The notes: generated from the letters alone by a model not told the origin. DNA of 64,000 nucleotides from Chamaecrista fasciculata (GCA_003254925.1 QANZ01038708.1:135537-199536); one strand, 5' to 3'. Numbered from the stretch's first letter, positions 12,009 through 24,500 are shown. Translations and numbers: made by a program.

Positions 12009-12794
12009 AGCAAACCCCCTTTTTGGTCCCTCAATTGTTACTGAGTCGAGGAATCGGTCCCTCAATTGTGGGAAACTACAACTCAATCCCTCAATTGTAC
12101 AATCCCGTCTACGTTTTGGTCCCTCACGTCTGGTCCGTTAGTGATAGAGGTGTTAAGTGATGATGTGTCACCGTTATCTGATGAGGTGTCTGTTAAATGC
12201 TTAGTTGGCATGCCAAATAAATATCCAAGTCATTTTCTCTTGCCACCTCATTAAAATAAATTAAAATCAAAATCAGAAGATGAAAGGACTCTAGCATAGC
12301 GGCGTGTGTATGTATGGGATTACTAACTCACAATATAAAATTTCCCAAATCAGCAAAAGTGGTCCCAAACCCTAATGGTCCCAAACTCTGTCGAATCCTC
12401 TGCCCGCTCTCTCACCCTAAGCATCGTGCACCGTCACCGCTCGCAAATCGCCGCCGTTGAAGTCGCCCGCCGTTGAGTGGCAAAGGTGCAAGATAAACGA
12501 GATGAGCGACGAAGAAGGTGGAAGATGAACAGGACGAGCCACGAAGTTGGAAGAAGAGCGGCGAAGATGGAAGATGGAAGGTTTGATTTTCAGGTTCTAG
12601 GGTTTGGAATGAAGCACACGCTAATCGATTTTAATTGAAGATGGAAGGTTTGCTCTCATTTTGGTCTGATTTTGATTTTAATTAATGAGGTGGCAAGGGA
12701 AAATGACTTGGATATTTATTTGGCATGCCAACTAAGCATTTAACAGACACCTCATCAGATAACGGTGACACGTCATCACTTAACACCTCTATCA
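12009..12794. mobile_element. non-autonomous MULE-like element cut off at an assembly join
   Basis: The left arm has repeated GGTCCCTCAATTG words and then GATAGAGGTGTTAAGTGATG. The latter stretch returns inverted at 12660-12794 (CATCACTTAACACCTCTATC), where the sequence stops at a single N; the outer ~120 bp of the right arm is missing. The middle (12370-12600) is GC-richer and coding-like (GCCGCCGTTGAAGTCGCCCG) and may be captured sequence, but I cannot name a source. Confidence 0.65.
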
Positions 12795-12826
12795 NTATTA
12801 GGTTATTAAGTCAAATTTTAAATTAA

Positions 12827-14390
12827 GGCCTAGTTCGTTTCCGTTTTGATTATAATCTGTTTTGATTATAATCATAATAAACATGTTCGTTTACGTTTTT
12901 TTCTTGATTGAATTATAATCATGATTTTTTTATAATCAAACACACTCAATTACACTTATACCCCTATATATATACCTAAAATTACCTATACTCTCATTCA
13001 TTCAATCAAAAATCACAAGGGCAAAATGGTCATTTCCATAAATATTGGGCCATTTTACAATTACTCATTATTGTGTAGGGCTAAAATGTTATTTTGCCCA
13101 AAATATTTAGGGATCAAATTGGCAATTTTTTCTCCATCGTTTTTTTCTTCTGGCGTTTGCTGTTTCAGATTCTACTTCCGACGACTGAGTAGGTACGACG
13201 AGTTTACTCCATTTTTCTATCGATTTTTTCAAGCTGATTTCATACATTTTATGCTTTCTATGCCTGTTCTGTTCTAGTTGAAGAATTTACTGGTAGGGCT
13301 TGAATGGATTGTTTTCTTTTTCCTTCAATTTTAGTCGGTTGAGTTAAGCATAGTTTTTAGTGTTTCTATTATCGGTAGTTTGTATCTGTTCGACAAATTT
13401 GGGGACATTTCTGGATTGTTTTTGGTTACATATATTGAAACTTGATAGTGAAGTCGAATCTCATTTGTATAATTATTATATGTGATCCTTGTTAGCAATA
13501 ATGAGTTAATAGTTGTGCTTTTCTGTGTTGAAGGATTTGATTTAGGGAAGAGTAATGGCAGAAGTTAAAATGGAGCAGGAGGAGTTCCCTTTTGATTCAC
13601 CCAAACGAGTTGAACTTCCCTTACGTTTTTCGTCCCCTGCTTCGGGGTACGTTACTCTATCCAGATTGTCAAAAATAAGCACAGCGTGATTAACCAGACT
13701 GTTCCGAAGTGGATGAGCGATTCTTAATTGCAGTATATGAGGGAGGAAGCAAAGGCCGTTGAAGGTTGTGTTCACGCACTGCATTTAATTGACAAAGAGT
13801 ATAGTTCAATCAGTGGAGGAGGATGAATCGAGAGAGAGAGAGAGGAGAGAGAGATAGATTTATGCCAAATTGGAAAAAAAATTCGGGTCCGCATGCGCTA
13901 AACTTTCTCTCTCATCTATTGCGAAACGGTGCACCGTTTTCTTCGCTGGTGCACCGAATGTCGAGCAACAATTATACATTTTAGTCCTTTTTGGTGCACC
14001 ATTTCGTAGGCAAAAAATGAAACGGTGCACCGATTTGGATAATCATCCCCCCACTTGCACATGAAAATAATCAAGATTTCACGTTTTTCAAGGCAAACAG
14101 TAACATTTTTTATTTTTTTCAAACAACAATTACATCCAAACACACTTTTATTATAATCAAATCACATCTTACTTTTTCCAACTTTTTCTTCCATTTATAC
14201 CCCTATACAATTTATCAATTTCCTTACTTTTTATCCACCTACCACAATCATTACATACCCATTTTAATAATTTCACACCAAATAATCAACAACCATCCAA
14301 ACATCACTACAAAAATAATCAACTTTGATTATAATCACACTACGATTATAATCAAAACAAATTTTATAAAAAACGCAAATGAACTGACCC
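12827..14390. mobile_element. PIF/Harbinger-type element carrying part of the MYB3R gene
   Basis: The left end GGCCTAGTTCGTTTCCGTTTT is inverted at the right (AAACGCAAATGAACTGACCC). Both ends continue into TTTTGATTATAATC repeats, and a TAA trinucleotide lies on each side (12824-12826, 14391-14393), matching the 3 bp TWA target of PIF/Harbinger (Tourist-like) elements. Inside are a ~550 bp copy of the neighbouring MYB gene's 5' end (13124-13672), a second coding-like stretch I cannot name (about 13673-13830), and a patch with several GGTGCACC palindromes (13925-14035). No transposase is present. Confidence 0.72.
13124..13672 (+). pseudogene. captured copy of MYB3R 5' UTR, its intron and first coding exon
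   Basis: This matches 15271-15817 almost base for base; I count about eight differences by eye over ~547 bp. It includes the 5' leader, the putative leader intron (GTACGACGAG...TTGAAG), the ATG and the start of the protein (MAEVKMEQEEFPFDSPKRVE), and runs past the exon-1 splice donor (GGGTACGTTAC) into intron 1. Because introns are retained, the copy was made from DNA, not mRNA. It stops abruptly at both ends within the Harbinger-type element. With no downstream exons it cannot encode a MYB protein. Confidence 0.9.
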
Positions 14391-14393
14391 TAA

Positions 14394-15060
14394 TTGATGT
14401 AAATGATAAAGAGAAAATAAATAAAAGCATAGCCCACACACTTAAATTTGAAAATTGAGATATTAAGAAAAAAATGTGGAAAGAAATTGTAGAATATATA
14501 ATTTAATGTTGGGGGGACTTTTATGTATTATGTATACGACAAAATTACATAAAATTTGGGAGGAGGTGGCGGACCCCACTGACCCCTTGTGCCCACCTCT
14601 TAAAAGAATTAATATTTAAACAAAGTTTATTTTTTAAAAATCTTTAAATTTCTTTTCAAAATCATAATTTAATTTTAAATATTAAAAATAAATTTTTTGG
14701 TCTTTAATTTTCTTATAAGTATAAACTATTTATTTTTTTTTACAGATTATATTTCAATGATTAATTAAATAATTGACATTTATCAAAGAAAGTGATAAAA
14801 AAAATTTGTTTTTAGTATTTAAAAAATAAATTATCTTTGAAATAAGTTCAGGGACAAAAAATATGTTTTCTCTAACATTTAAAAGGAAAAGAAATTTAGG
14901 TAAATTTTATTATATTTTTATTATAATGTTTTTTCAGACTCCAATCACAAATTTAGTTNGGGACCAAAAGTGCACTTAAGCCTTATTTTTTTTATAATTA
15001 ATAATTTTAATTTAAACATTTTTTTTATACTCTATTTTTTTCGATAGATTTTTTTTATAC
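14394..15060. other. intergenic DNA upstream of the MYB3R gene
   Basis: AT-rich, with a single-N assembly join at 14959 beside GGGACCAAAAGTGCACTTAAG, which looks like one arm of a fold-back element whose partner is not resolved. No gene. Confidence 0.5.
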
Positions 15061-15109
15061 TCTTAATTTAAACATCTCTTAGGCTTTCCACGCAAGCTTC
15101 GCAAGGCCG

Positions 15110-15117
15110 TTATATAA
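15110..15117 (+). promoter_or_regulatory. TATA box of the MYB3R gene
   Basis: TTATATAA stands about 590 bp before the ATG and directly upstream of a C/T-rich leader (CCTCAGCC...CTTCCTTTGC), a good plant core promoter. The leader seems to be split by an intron (donor near 15336, acceptor near 15679). Confidence 0.55.
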
Positions 15118-15699
15118 CCTCAGCCAAAACTTCCTTTGCACTTCCCAAGCTCATAATTGATAATTCAGATTCATACTCAAATGTCGCTCAAAAACGCCTT
15201 CATTTATTATTAATCTCACCGTTTCATCACTTCCTTCAACATTAATCTCTTTCTTACTTTCACATTTCTAATTTTTCTCCATCGTTTTTTTCTTCCGGCG
15301 TTTGCTGTTTCGGATTCTACTTCCGACGACTGAGTAGGTACGACGAGTTTACTCCATTTTTCTATCGATTTTTTCAAGCTGATTTCATACATTTTATGCT
15401 TTCTATGCCTGTTCTGTTCTAGTTGAAGAATTTACTGGTAGGGCTTGAATGGATTGTTTTCTTTTTCCTTCAATTTTAGTCGGTTGAGTTAAGCGTAGTT
15501 TTTAGTGTTTCTATTATCGGTAGTTGGTATCTGTTCGACAAATTTGGGGACATTTCTGGATTGTTTTTGGTTACATATATTGAAACTTGATAGTGAAGTC
15601 GAATCTCATTTGTATAATTATTATATGTGATCCTTGTTAGCAATAATGAGTTAATAGTTGTGCTTTTCTGTGTTGAAGGATTTGATTTAGGGAAGAGTA

Positions 15700-18600
15700 A
15701 TGGCAGAGGTTAAAATGGAGCTGGAGGAGTTCCCTTTTGATTCACCCAAACGAGTTGAACTCCCCTTACGTTTTTCGTCCCCTGCTTCGGGGTACGTTAC
15801 TCTATCCAGATTTTCAAATCTATCTCCATCTTAAGCAGTTTATCTTTTTTACTTAGAATTTGGCCTATGCCTTAATGGAGAGATTATATTCATGAGACTT
15901 GTAACTTCTAGAAATCCCAATTGAGTGAATGGACTTAGCAAATTTTCCACTACAAAATCATCCTATCTGTGGAACAAACGTACATGAGCCCCACGTACTA
16001 TTTACCCTGAAATAGCCAAATTAAGGAATTCTAAGGAGGCAAGTGAACTCAAATGACCTAACTACATTCATATTATTTGTTCACAATTTTGTGAAATTAT
16101 GATAGGAGAACAAAAAGTCAGGCTAGACGCTCAACAAAGGGATGCTGGAGCGAAGAAGAGGTCAGTCAGTTGTTGTCTAGTTAGATCGTCTGAACTCTTT
16201 TTCATTATTCTTTGCGAAACTATGCCCAGGCAATCGCTAGTTTGCATTTATCTGAAATGCAACCAAGTTAAATTTTTGAGAAAATCGAGACTAAGATGAA
16301 GAGGGAGAACTAAAGTGAGAATGAAATTAAAGAAAATGTGCATGCCGCTATTGAATACACAATACATTCTTACTTTTTGCCCTTCGTCAGTGTTTTTCTT
16401 CAGCTTACCTCTTGTAATAAAATGTTAAGTCTCTAATTTTTCAACTACATGACTCTTGCTAAAACAGGACAACCTTTTGACTGAGGCAGTCAAGAAGCAC
16501 AACGGAAGACACTGGAAGAAAATAGGTGATTGAATTACCAGTGTTATTCTTGGTTTAACTCTTGAAAAAAAATCACAGTTGGTTTAATGGATAATCAACA
16601 AGTTGCTAGTATCTATTCAACTGAATTTATCTTGAAGTCGGGACATTGAGAGATTAACAGAAATACCCTGCAATTGCCCATTTGCTAGTGGCTACCCTTT
16701 TTATTTTATTTTATGGTATTTTTTAGTTAGCTAGCAATAATCATTTTATTGTGTTATTTTATTTTGTTCCATTCCTGTGATTCTATTATGGATAATTTGT
16801 ATAACTCTGGGGTGCTACAATGCTACTTAGTGATGTTGAATATGAAATTGGGATTCTTCTACTGGGTTTTTGTATGATCTTCGGATATATACATTTAGAA
16901 GTTATTTATATTGTAGTTTCTGAAGTTCATAGATATGAAAGCTAATCTGGTGAACCTGTGTTGCAGCTGCATGCATCTCTGGGAGAACTGATGTTCAGTG
17001 CTTGCATCGCTGGCAAAAGGTTTTAAATCCTGAACTTGTAAAGGGATCATGGACAAAGAAGGTATAACTCTAGTGTACTTTCTTGTTCTAATTTCTTTAT
17101 GTACTGTTTTATGTTTGTGGTAATTAATTTTTGTAATGGCCTGTTTTGTCACATAATATGTAGGAGGACGATTGTATCATTGAGCTAGTCACTAAGCATG
17201 GTTGTAAGAGATGGTCTATTATTGCGAAATATTTACCAGGTCGGATTGGGAAGCAATGCCGAGAGAGGTACACACTAAGCAACAATGAGTGGTGCAGAAT
17301 AGGTTTTTTCACGTACTTTGTTGATTTTCTTCTTGTTTTTTTTAATCTGATGTCTGACTATTAGATGCTATTATACTATTTCCCAAAAATTTTCTGGATC
17401 CTTCACTGTTGGTCTTACCCATGGTTAGGATGATATCTTAAACAGTCGCATTGTATTATATCTAGAATTTCATATATTTGACAGATCCCTTTTGCCCAAG
17501 CAGTGTAACATAGTTGCTTCATTCAATCTCAAGCTTGAATGGATGATGCAATTTCTGATTTACATTAACAAAATCGATTATTTTCATATCTTTAATAGTT
17601 ACATTACCCAAAGAGTGGCTTTGTAGTCAACTGCAGCTATTGCCTAGGTCTATTTTGTATTGCTATCTGAGTAGCAATAATTTTGCTTCTGCCCTAAGCT
17701 CTGTTTTCTCATGGTATCAGAGCTTAGGGCAGAAGCAAAACGGAGAATTTTATTAACCTCAGAAATAGAAGGACCAGCCACTAAAAGATCATCCACATAA
17801 ACTAATAAAGCAATGAAAGTGACAGACAGCATAAGAAATGAAATTAGCAAGTAAACCAACAGCTTGGGCTTTAGATTGCATGAGAAATGTCCAAACTGAT
17901 CGTGAATAATCATCAACAAATAATCTTAAGTATTTGTTTCAAACTCATTGTGATATATGCTGTTTATCTTGCACAATGGTAATAATGTGATTTGTGGTCG
18001 AGATGGTTAGCAATGAGTTTCACACTGCTACATCAACCAATATGCTTCTTTTTTTTTTTTTTTAATAAAATATGCTTGTTACTAATTTATAAGTTCACTT
18101 CAGGTGGCACAATCACCTAGACCCAGCCATAAAGAAAGATGCATGGACAGAAAAGGAGGAATCGATACTTTTTTATTATTACCAAAAATATGGTAGTAAA
18201 TGGGCAGAAATTGCAAGGTTTCTTCCCGGAAGGTATTTATTTGATATTTAGACATCATACTTCAATTTTTGCACAAATGTTATGGTAGATTCTGCTGAAA
18301 GATGAGAAATTAACTGAATGGATAATGGTTCATTTTGTCGTGAACCTTACCTAGTTACCTTTATGTTTCTCTTATAACTGTACTCGCCCTCACCTTCCCG
18401 AAGTTGTAAGAATGATATTGTGAGTGGAGTGATGTATTAAATGTTTATTCTTTTGTAAAGCTGCTGAATAATATTTCTGTTGTCAAATGATTCATGATAA
18501 TTCTTTACATCTTTTGGAAAACCAGGACTGACAATGCTATTAAAAATCATTGGAATTGCTCAATGAAGAAGAGGCTGGATGCATTCTCACCTTATGTACA

Positions 18601-19480
18601 TGACATAAATGTTGCCTCCCCTAACTTCTATACTTCTCAAATCAAGCCAGCGGCAACTACATTGGTTAAAGCTGAGGGTCAGAGTCTTAATCGAATGGTT
18701 TCTTCCAATAACTCGTTGGTTGACTGGGTTAGTCAGAGTGCTTCCAGAGAGAATTTTTGCATAGAAAGCAGTAGTTCTGAGGGGAGAACTCTTGGGATCT
18801 CAACAAAAGGTAAGAGAAGATCGATCTACTCGCGGAATGGGATGCAGTTAATCGACGGAGTCCTCACATTTCACGAAGACAATGCCTGCACAAACAAACC
18901 TATCGCCTCTGCTTTTGATGCTTCTTGGGACAGGCTTACTACTGAATTGGATTGTGTACCTCTTGCAGCTGCCACCAAAGTTACTCGTGATCTGTTTAAA
19001 TCTCCCAAACGGCTTAAGACGTCTTCTTCAGATGCAATGTTTGCCGCCGGTGGCAAATCTTTGAGTCCTCTTTTGAGCCAAACAAGATTGAGCAATCAGA
19101 AGGGTAAACGTAAAGATGGAAACAAAAACAAAATCAACAGGATGCTACAATGGGCAGATGAAAACAGTTATTACCATACTCCACCAAAGTCTACATTCAG
19201 AAATCTCAAGGGTGACAGTAGCCCAGAATCTGTCCTGAGAAGCTTAGCTATGACATATGAGAACATTCCTTCCATCATTAGGAAGAGAACTTACAGAAAA
19301 ATTCATAGGCCTGAAAATGATGACAGTGATACCCCTCATACGCCTTTTCAGATGATCTTTCGTTCTCCTCAAAATGAAAGTGTTCAGCCGAAGAAGCAGG
19401 GTAGTTTTATCTCATTCATCCATAAACCAAAAACTTCTGAAATATCTAAATCCCTACAAGGTTGTCTGGATTGCTTGTAA
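15700..19480 (+). CDS. MYB3R: three-repeat MYB transcription factor (MYB3R type), complete
   Basis: Seven coding exons: 15700-15791, 16106-16160, 16468-16525, 16967-17061, 17164-17267, 18104-18232, 18526-19480. All junctions are GT-AG, phases match, and together they give 495 residues. Exons 2-7 encode three MYB repeats with all spaced Trps: R1 (KGCWSEEED...HWKKI...CLHRWQKVL), R2 (KGSWTKKED...RWSIIAKYLPGR...RERWHNHL) and R3 (KDAWTEKEE...[21 protein letters not shown]). R1R2R3 MYBs are the plant relatives of animal c-Myb. They bind the MSA element of G2/M genes in the nucleus and act in activating or repressing cell-cycle complexes. The ~310-residue tail is poorly conserved but has SPESVLRSLAMTYENIPSIIRKRT, typical of MYB3R C-termini. 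R1 has Cys where Gly is usual (KGGW). A poly-A signal AATAAA lies near 19566. The start codon is the first ATG after the leader intron and is shared with the captured copy upstream. Confidence 0.93.
17650..17930 (-). mobile_element. Ty1/copia fossil fragment in MYB3R intron 5
   Basis: The minus-strand reading LLVYVDDLLVAG is the catalytic YVDD box region of copia reverse transcriptase. Beside it, at 17688-17741, a ~23 bp inverted repeat (TTTTGCTTCTGCCCTAAGC) surrounds a primer-binding-like TGGTATCAGAGC on the plus strand. The pieces are rearranged relative to a normal element. This is a small, old, broken fossil inside the intron between the R2 and R3 exons. It does not disturb the splice sites. 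Confidence 0.75.
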
Positions 19481-20985
19481 TCTCGAAACATAATCAAGTC
19501 AAATTGCATCTACAAGTGTTCTTTTGCAGAGTAGGCCAGTGCATCTATTGTTGAAAGAAAAGGTAAATAAAGATAAAACGGGAGTGTAGTAGTTATTCAG
19601 CAAGAACCTTTATTAGTCAAAATTTAAAATTTACTTTTATATTGATATGTATTTGATTTGTTTATTTCTTTAACAAGCATTCGAATTGACTGCACTGTCT
19701 TTTCCAGTTTCTTTAGATATGTTGGGTTAAAAATGGAGAAGATTGGAGGATGTCTTGCAAATTATATAAACAAGTATAGAGATAATAGGATGTAAAGTCT
19801 CTTTAATTAATTCAAGCCTTGTTTCAAGCCCTCAATCTTCATGTTGAAGAAATTTCACTAGGAGCTAGCAAAGTTGGTCAGTTGATAAGGAATTAAACTC
19901 ATAAATCACAAGATCGTAAGATTTATTTTTGCATGTTTTGGTTTTGGCGAGTCGAACTCATTTAACCCTTGGGAGTTTGATTGCTGACACAACCACAATT
20001 CCGAACCCACCTTCCATCAATACTGACATTTTCTGTAGTTTGAGAAATTTAAGGAAGTTATGACTCACAGCACTTCTTTTCCGTGAAAGTAGTTGAGGAA
20101 AGAGAATAATCAATTTATGGCATAGCTTTGAAATGAATTCGGAATGGCCTTGAAAACCTGCCTCATGTGGCCTTAGGATCGTAATTTAATGTATCACTGA
20201 TTAGATAATCAGAGTCGAAGGATTAATCATTAAACAAAGATTTCACAATTATTCATAATGATTAAGGAACAACAGGTAATTCAAATCCAATGCGTAAATT
20301 TCTATCTGGGAAATAGTTACTCTATTGTTTGGCTTGCTTTTATGCCCCTTCATTTAATTTCCTCGTTTATCTTCCGTCAAAGAAAAATTATAGAAAAATG
20401 GCGTAGTTGCTTGTTGTTGCACCGCATGAAAAATAATGATATGAACGTGTTGTAGTGATTGACGAGCTACATCTAGAGTCGATATTGTTAGTAGGGTTTA
20501 ATCGTTTCATCTCTGAAGCTTAAATGGAATTAATCTTCACTTAAATCGTCACACGGATATGCGAGGGAAGTCCATAGTTTAACGAAAAAAAATGATATGA
20601 ACACGATGGTAGAAACCAAACAATGCCTAGCAAAAAAAATGAGGAAGTTTACTTATAATGTTATTTTTATTTTTATTTTTTTAATTTATATTGTTTCTTT
20701 ATTATATTAGTCATCGAACACAATATATTTAATATTTTTTAAGGATAAAAACTTAAATTAGTTCTATATTTTTATTTCAGTTTATTTTAGTTTTTTATCT
20801 TTTTGAATAATCAAATTTATCTATCTCATTTTAAATTCAAATACAAATACAATATGAGTGAAGAACAAGAGATTATATCTTTTATGAGTACTCCTCTATC
20901 TAGTTAGGTTTGTCAATAAAGAAAGTTAAATAGATAATTTAGTCTAAAAAAATCAAACAATATATTTGTTAGTTCATAAAAAAGG
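19481..20985. other. 3' flank of MYB3R and intergenic DNA
   Basis: Holds the MYB3R 3' end and then unremarkable AT-rich DNA. At 19863-19990 a stretch with an A-box-like TAGCAAAGTTGG and a weak B-box may be a decayed tRNA-derived SINE. No gene recognised. Confidence 0.4.
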
Positions 20986-21309
20986 GTTAAAGCATCATTT
21001 TAGTTCTAAATGGATGTCATAATGTTCATCCTGATCCTTTACGTTTTAAAATGTTCAAATTGATCCTATATATTAGAAAAATGTTTCATTTTAGTCCCAA
21101 ACTATCAACTTGGTCATATTTCTCTTGTCTCTCATTTTAAGTTTGTTCCTACATGGCTCCTATTTTTATAATTAACTAATTATAAAATAATTAATTAATA
21201 AGTCATTTGAACTTTGTTCCGGGAACCGATAGATTCGTATTTGAGGCTAGAAGGGGAGAAGGGGCCTACGAGCTCATAGTCGCTAAAAGGGGCCTAGAGG
21301 CTAGAAGGG

Positions 21310-21565
21310 GCCTACGAGCTCGAAGCCTCCAAGGTCCTCCAAGGCATCCAAGAGCTCAAAGCTTCCACGGCATCCAAGAGCCTGAGATGCCTCCAAGGCA
21401 TAGCTTCCAAGGCATCCAAGAGCCTGATGCCTCCAAGGCATCAAAGAGCTTGATGCCTTCAAGGCATAACTTCCAAGGCATCCAAAAGCTCGAATCCTCC
21501 AAGGTATCCAAGAGCCTGATGCCTCCAAGGCATCCAAGAGCCTGATGCCTTCAATGCGTCTAAGA
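21310..21565 (+). repeat. minisatellite, unit about 26-36 bp
   Basis: Variants of GGCATCCAAGAGCCTGATGC alternate with CTCCAAGGCATCAAAGAGC about nine times. The 112- and 155-codon frames across it, on both strands, are products of the repeat. Confidence 0.85.
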
Positions 21566-22157
21566 GATGCCCAAGTGTATAAAAGCAAGACACCTCATGT
21601 AAGCTCGACATAGGCCTCGTGCCACCCGCAACATCCTTACTTAGACAAGGTGGGGAATGTTGTGAAGGAAAGGAGACGCTTCCTCCCACCTTCCTCGGGA
21701 ACAATCCTAGGGTGTGGCTTGGTAGGATTGAAGTAAAGGTTTCTTTATGTTTGGCCACGATCACTTTAAGTAAGTAAGGTAAGAACTTAGTCTTTAGTAA
21801 ATGAGGTAATTTTCCATTGAGCTCAGGCCCTCTTTCCTTGCCTGCCAAGATGCTCATGTCACCTTCCCTCATCAACCCCTTGAGTTGATAGTTACCTCTC
21901 AAAATGTTCACGTCACCTTCCCTCATCAGCCCTTGAGCTGACAGTTACCTCACCTCCACTTTTCCACTTTCCTGCATCTTCCGCTTTACCTTCTCTCATT
22001 GCTACTCTCCATATCTTATGGAACCATGTTCCCACGTTCTTCATTTCCCACATCTTGATCTTTACGCTAAGCACCATCTCTCAGCATAACCGTCACTAGA
22101 CACCTCTATACATACCCCCCTCATTCTTCAGAGAAGGGGTTAAGCATTTCTTAGTCT

Positions 22158-22160
<3 letters not shown>

Positions 22161-22250
<90 letters not shown>
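22161..22250 (+). repeat. compound (AC)n(AG)n microsatellite
   Basis: About 28 bp of CA repeat runs directly into about 60 bp of GA repeat; likely polymorphic. Confidence 0.97.
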
Positions 22251-22253
<3 letters not shown>

Positions 22254-22835
22254 TCATATCCCTTTGAGCTCTTACGAACATAATTTTATTTATTTTCGCT
22301 CTAAGTTCTTTTGTCTTACCCAGTGCTTACTTTAAGTGTTTTACTTCTCCCCTATCGAGAACCTCCCAGCGACTGTTCTTTCATATGATTTTATTATTAT
22401 TATTTACTTTGATTATATTCATCTGTTGTTTTCTGTATTTCTTTATTGTTGCTCTGAATCTCCAAGTACGAATCTACCGGTTCCCGGAATAAAGTTCAAA
22501 TGACTTATTAAAAGTAACTCGTAGCTTCGAATTCGTTGCATTCGAACTTGAAACGAGAAAGATATGATCAATTTTGTTTGTTTGACCGTGAAAATAATTT
22601 GACCTCGTTTACTGGCGGCTCCAACTGGATAAAAAAAAGTACTATTTGAGAACAATACGTAAGTCTAAACTCGTTGCATTCAAACTTGAAATTTGAAAAA
22701 TATGATCATATTTAATAGTTTTCGACCAAAATAAAATATTATGTCAACATTTAAGATCTATTTTGAACACTTTAAAATATAAAAGGCCAGAATGAATATT
22801 AAGTCATACGTTTAGGACTAAAATAACTCTTCAAT

Positions 22836-23400
22836 TTAAAAAAGTTAATGAATATATTATTTGATTCTTTTTTTAGACTAAATTATTTATTTTAATTTTT
22901 AAGTAGCAGCTTATCAATTTAATAATTTTTTAAAAATTGAATAATTATAATTTACTATAAAAAAAAATTACCTAAACTGAACCCTTCCTTGTTCCTTCTA
23001 TTCCTCGTCATGATTCATGAGGACAAAGTGAAGACGCAGGCAGGAAGCTTTATCTAAATCTCGTCGTATTCCTGAGAATAGTGAATTAGTGATGATGGCG
23101 TTCACGTAACATGCTCTCATTCTGGTAAATGGTAAGGATATTCTGTAGGCACTTTTCGTCTGCTTCAGTTTTGGAATACGTACATGCGCCGTTTTCTATG
23201 TTTCTTTTCGCTACAGCTTACAAGCATTATTCATCTCCATGGATGGGAGTGCCTCTGTACTATACTAATGCGCCTTTTTAGCTGGGGACCTACTCACCGT
23301 TCCACCTTGCTAATTCAGACAAACTTACTTGGATTTTTAGCCAAAAATTACAATTTAGTCATAAAGTTTATGTCTAATCAACTAATTAATCAATTATGTA
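22836..23400. other. intergenic DNA with a leader-like stretch
   Basis: 22990-23260 is less AT-rich than its surroundings, with GATGATGGCGTTCACG and CTCCATGGATGGG. It could be the 5' end of a broken gene, but no frame is sustained and I recognise nothing. Confidence 0.3.
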
Positions 23401-23404
23401 GTCT

Positions 23405-23521
23405 TTGGTTTCAAGCCTCGCATCGGTGGGAAGTGAGTATTTTAGTAGTTATATAGGAATAAGGACTAACACCTGCGTTATGTGTTTTGTCCATTCCTGT
23501 CTCTGACAAAAAAAAAAAAAT
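23405..23521 (+). mobile_element. short SINE-like retroposon with poly-A tail
   Basis: A 117 bp unit ends in A13 and is flanked by imperfect duplications (TTATGTAGTCTTTGG at 23394, TTATGTAGTCCTTAG at 23522). It starts with GGTTTCAAGCCTC, resembling a pol III B-box, so it may be a 5'-truncated tRNA-type SINE. Confidence 0.5.
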
Positions 23522-23867
23522 TTATGTAGTCCTTAGTGACAATTTGTTTCTTGAATTTGAATTTAATTTTATATTTGTTGGCCCCTCTCTGAATTTTTAC
23601 TAAATGAATATTTTTTGGTCTTTGAATTTTTATTTATAAGTTTCTGAATTTGACTCAAGGACCAAATTATTTAAAATTAAAATTATTCAAAAGCTAGTCG
23701 AATATTTTGATTATTTACGGAGTAATTAATTGATTATGTGCAAATCCAAAGATTAAATAGTATGTTCTCTCATATTTTTAATAAAAAATTTATTAATTAT
23801 AAAATTATGTAATATTTTTTTTTGTTAAAATAGTTAAAAAATAATAATAAACTTGATAACAAAAATA

Positions 23868-24500
23868 TTTGGTTAAATGCTTAAATTGGTCATATATCTC
23901 TATATATAAGTTTATTTTAGTACAAACATTTAAGAAATTTTATATTGGTCTTAGATATTTGTATAATTTGTTATTTTTGGTTTCAAACTACTAAATGTGA
24001 TTATCTCTCTTGTATTAAGTTCGAATACAATGAATTTGAAGATGTGAATTGCTTTTGACAAATATTTTTTTTCTATTTAGTCGAGGATGTTAATAAAGAA
24101 AGTCAAATCATATCTTAAAAGTAAGCCACTTGTTTCACGGTCAGTCTTAATTAGATAGAAAAAGAATTTTCAAAAATAACTCGTCGCATTCAAATTTAGT
24201 TTTTTGGGTGATATAACATTCAGGTTTAAAATAAGAGATATGACAAATTTAGTTTATTTGACCATAAAATAAATGATTACATTCAAAACTTAATTTGACC
24301 TTACTTTTTAACGATCTCAATTGTCAAAACAACTCCTAATTTAGAACCTTCACAAGAAAGAAAAATATAAGTCCGTTAAATAATTTGAGGTAAAAAATAA
24401 ACAACTAAAAAAACACTTTGAACTAATATAAAACTTTTAAAAATCAAAATAAATTTTAATATATATATATATATATGATTATTTTAAGCATTTAACCAAA
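23868..24500. mobile_element. fold-back element, TTTGGTTAAATGCTTAAA ends
   Basis: The left end TTGGTTAAATGCTTAAA is inverted at the right (TTTAAGCATTTAACCAA), and the inner arms pair around CTCGTC/GCATTC words. The arm sequence is related to the 20988-22835 element. No coding content. Confidence 0.65.

Larger units (their letters stand above)
20988..22835. mobile_element. inverted-repeat element with internal minisatellite
   Basis: The outer arms (left GGGTTAAAGCATCATTTTAG, right inverted near 22650-22835) match over about 170 bp. A second, inner pair of inverted segments is TTCCGGGAACCGATAGATTCG (21216-21236) and CGAATCTACCGGTTCCCGGAA (22471-22491). The interior carries a minisatellite, a C/T-rich stretch and a long CA/GA microsatellite. 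The TSD is unclear. Members of the same arm family lie at 23868-24500 and about 36465-36690. No transposase. Confidence 0.6.

Noticed and set aside
13542-13784. 80-codon minus-strand gene overlapping the captured MYB fragment
   Set aside because: Antisense shadow of captured MYB exon 1 and the unidentified segment next to it.
17710-17740. Start of a complete copia element from the TGGTATCAGAGC primer site
   Set aside because: No LTR ends beside it and the adjacent reverse-transcriptase trace is in the opposite orientation; only a rearranged fossil.
22161-22250. Regulatory GAGA element
   Set aside because: Part of a transposon interior with a CA/GA microsatellite; no nearby gene start.
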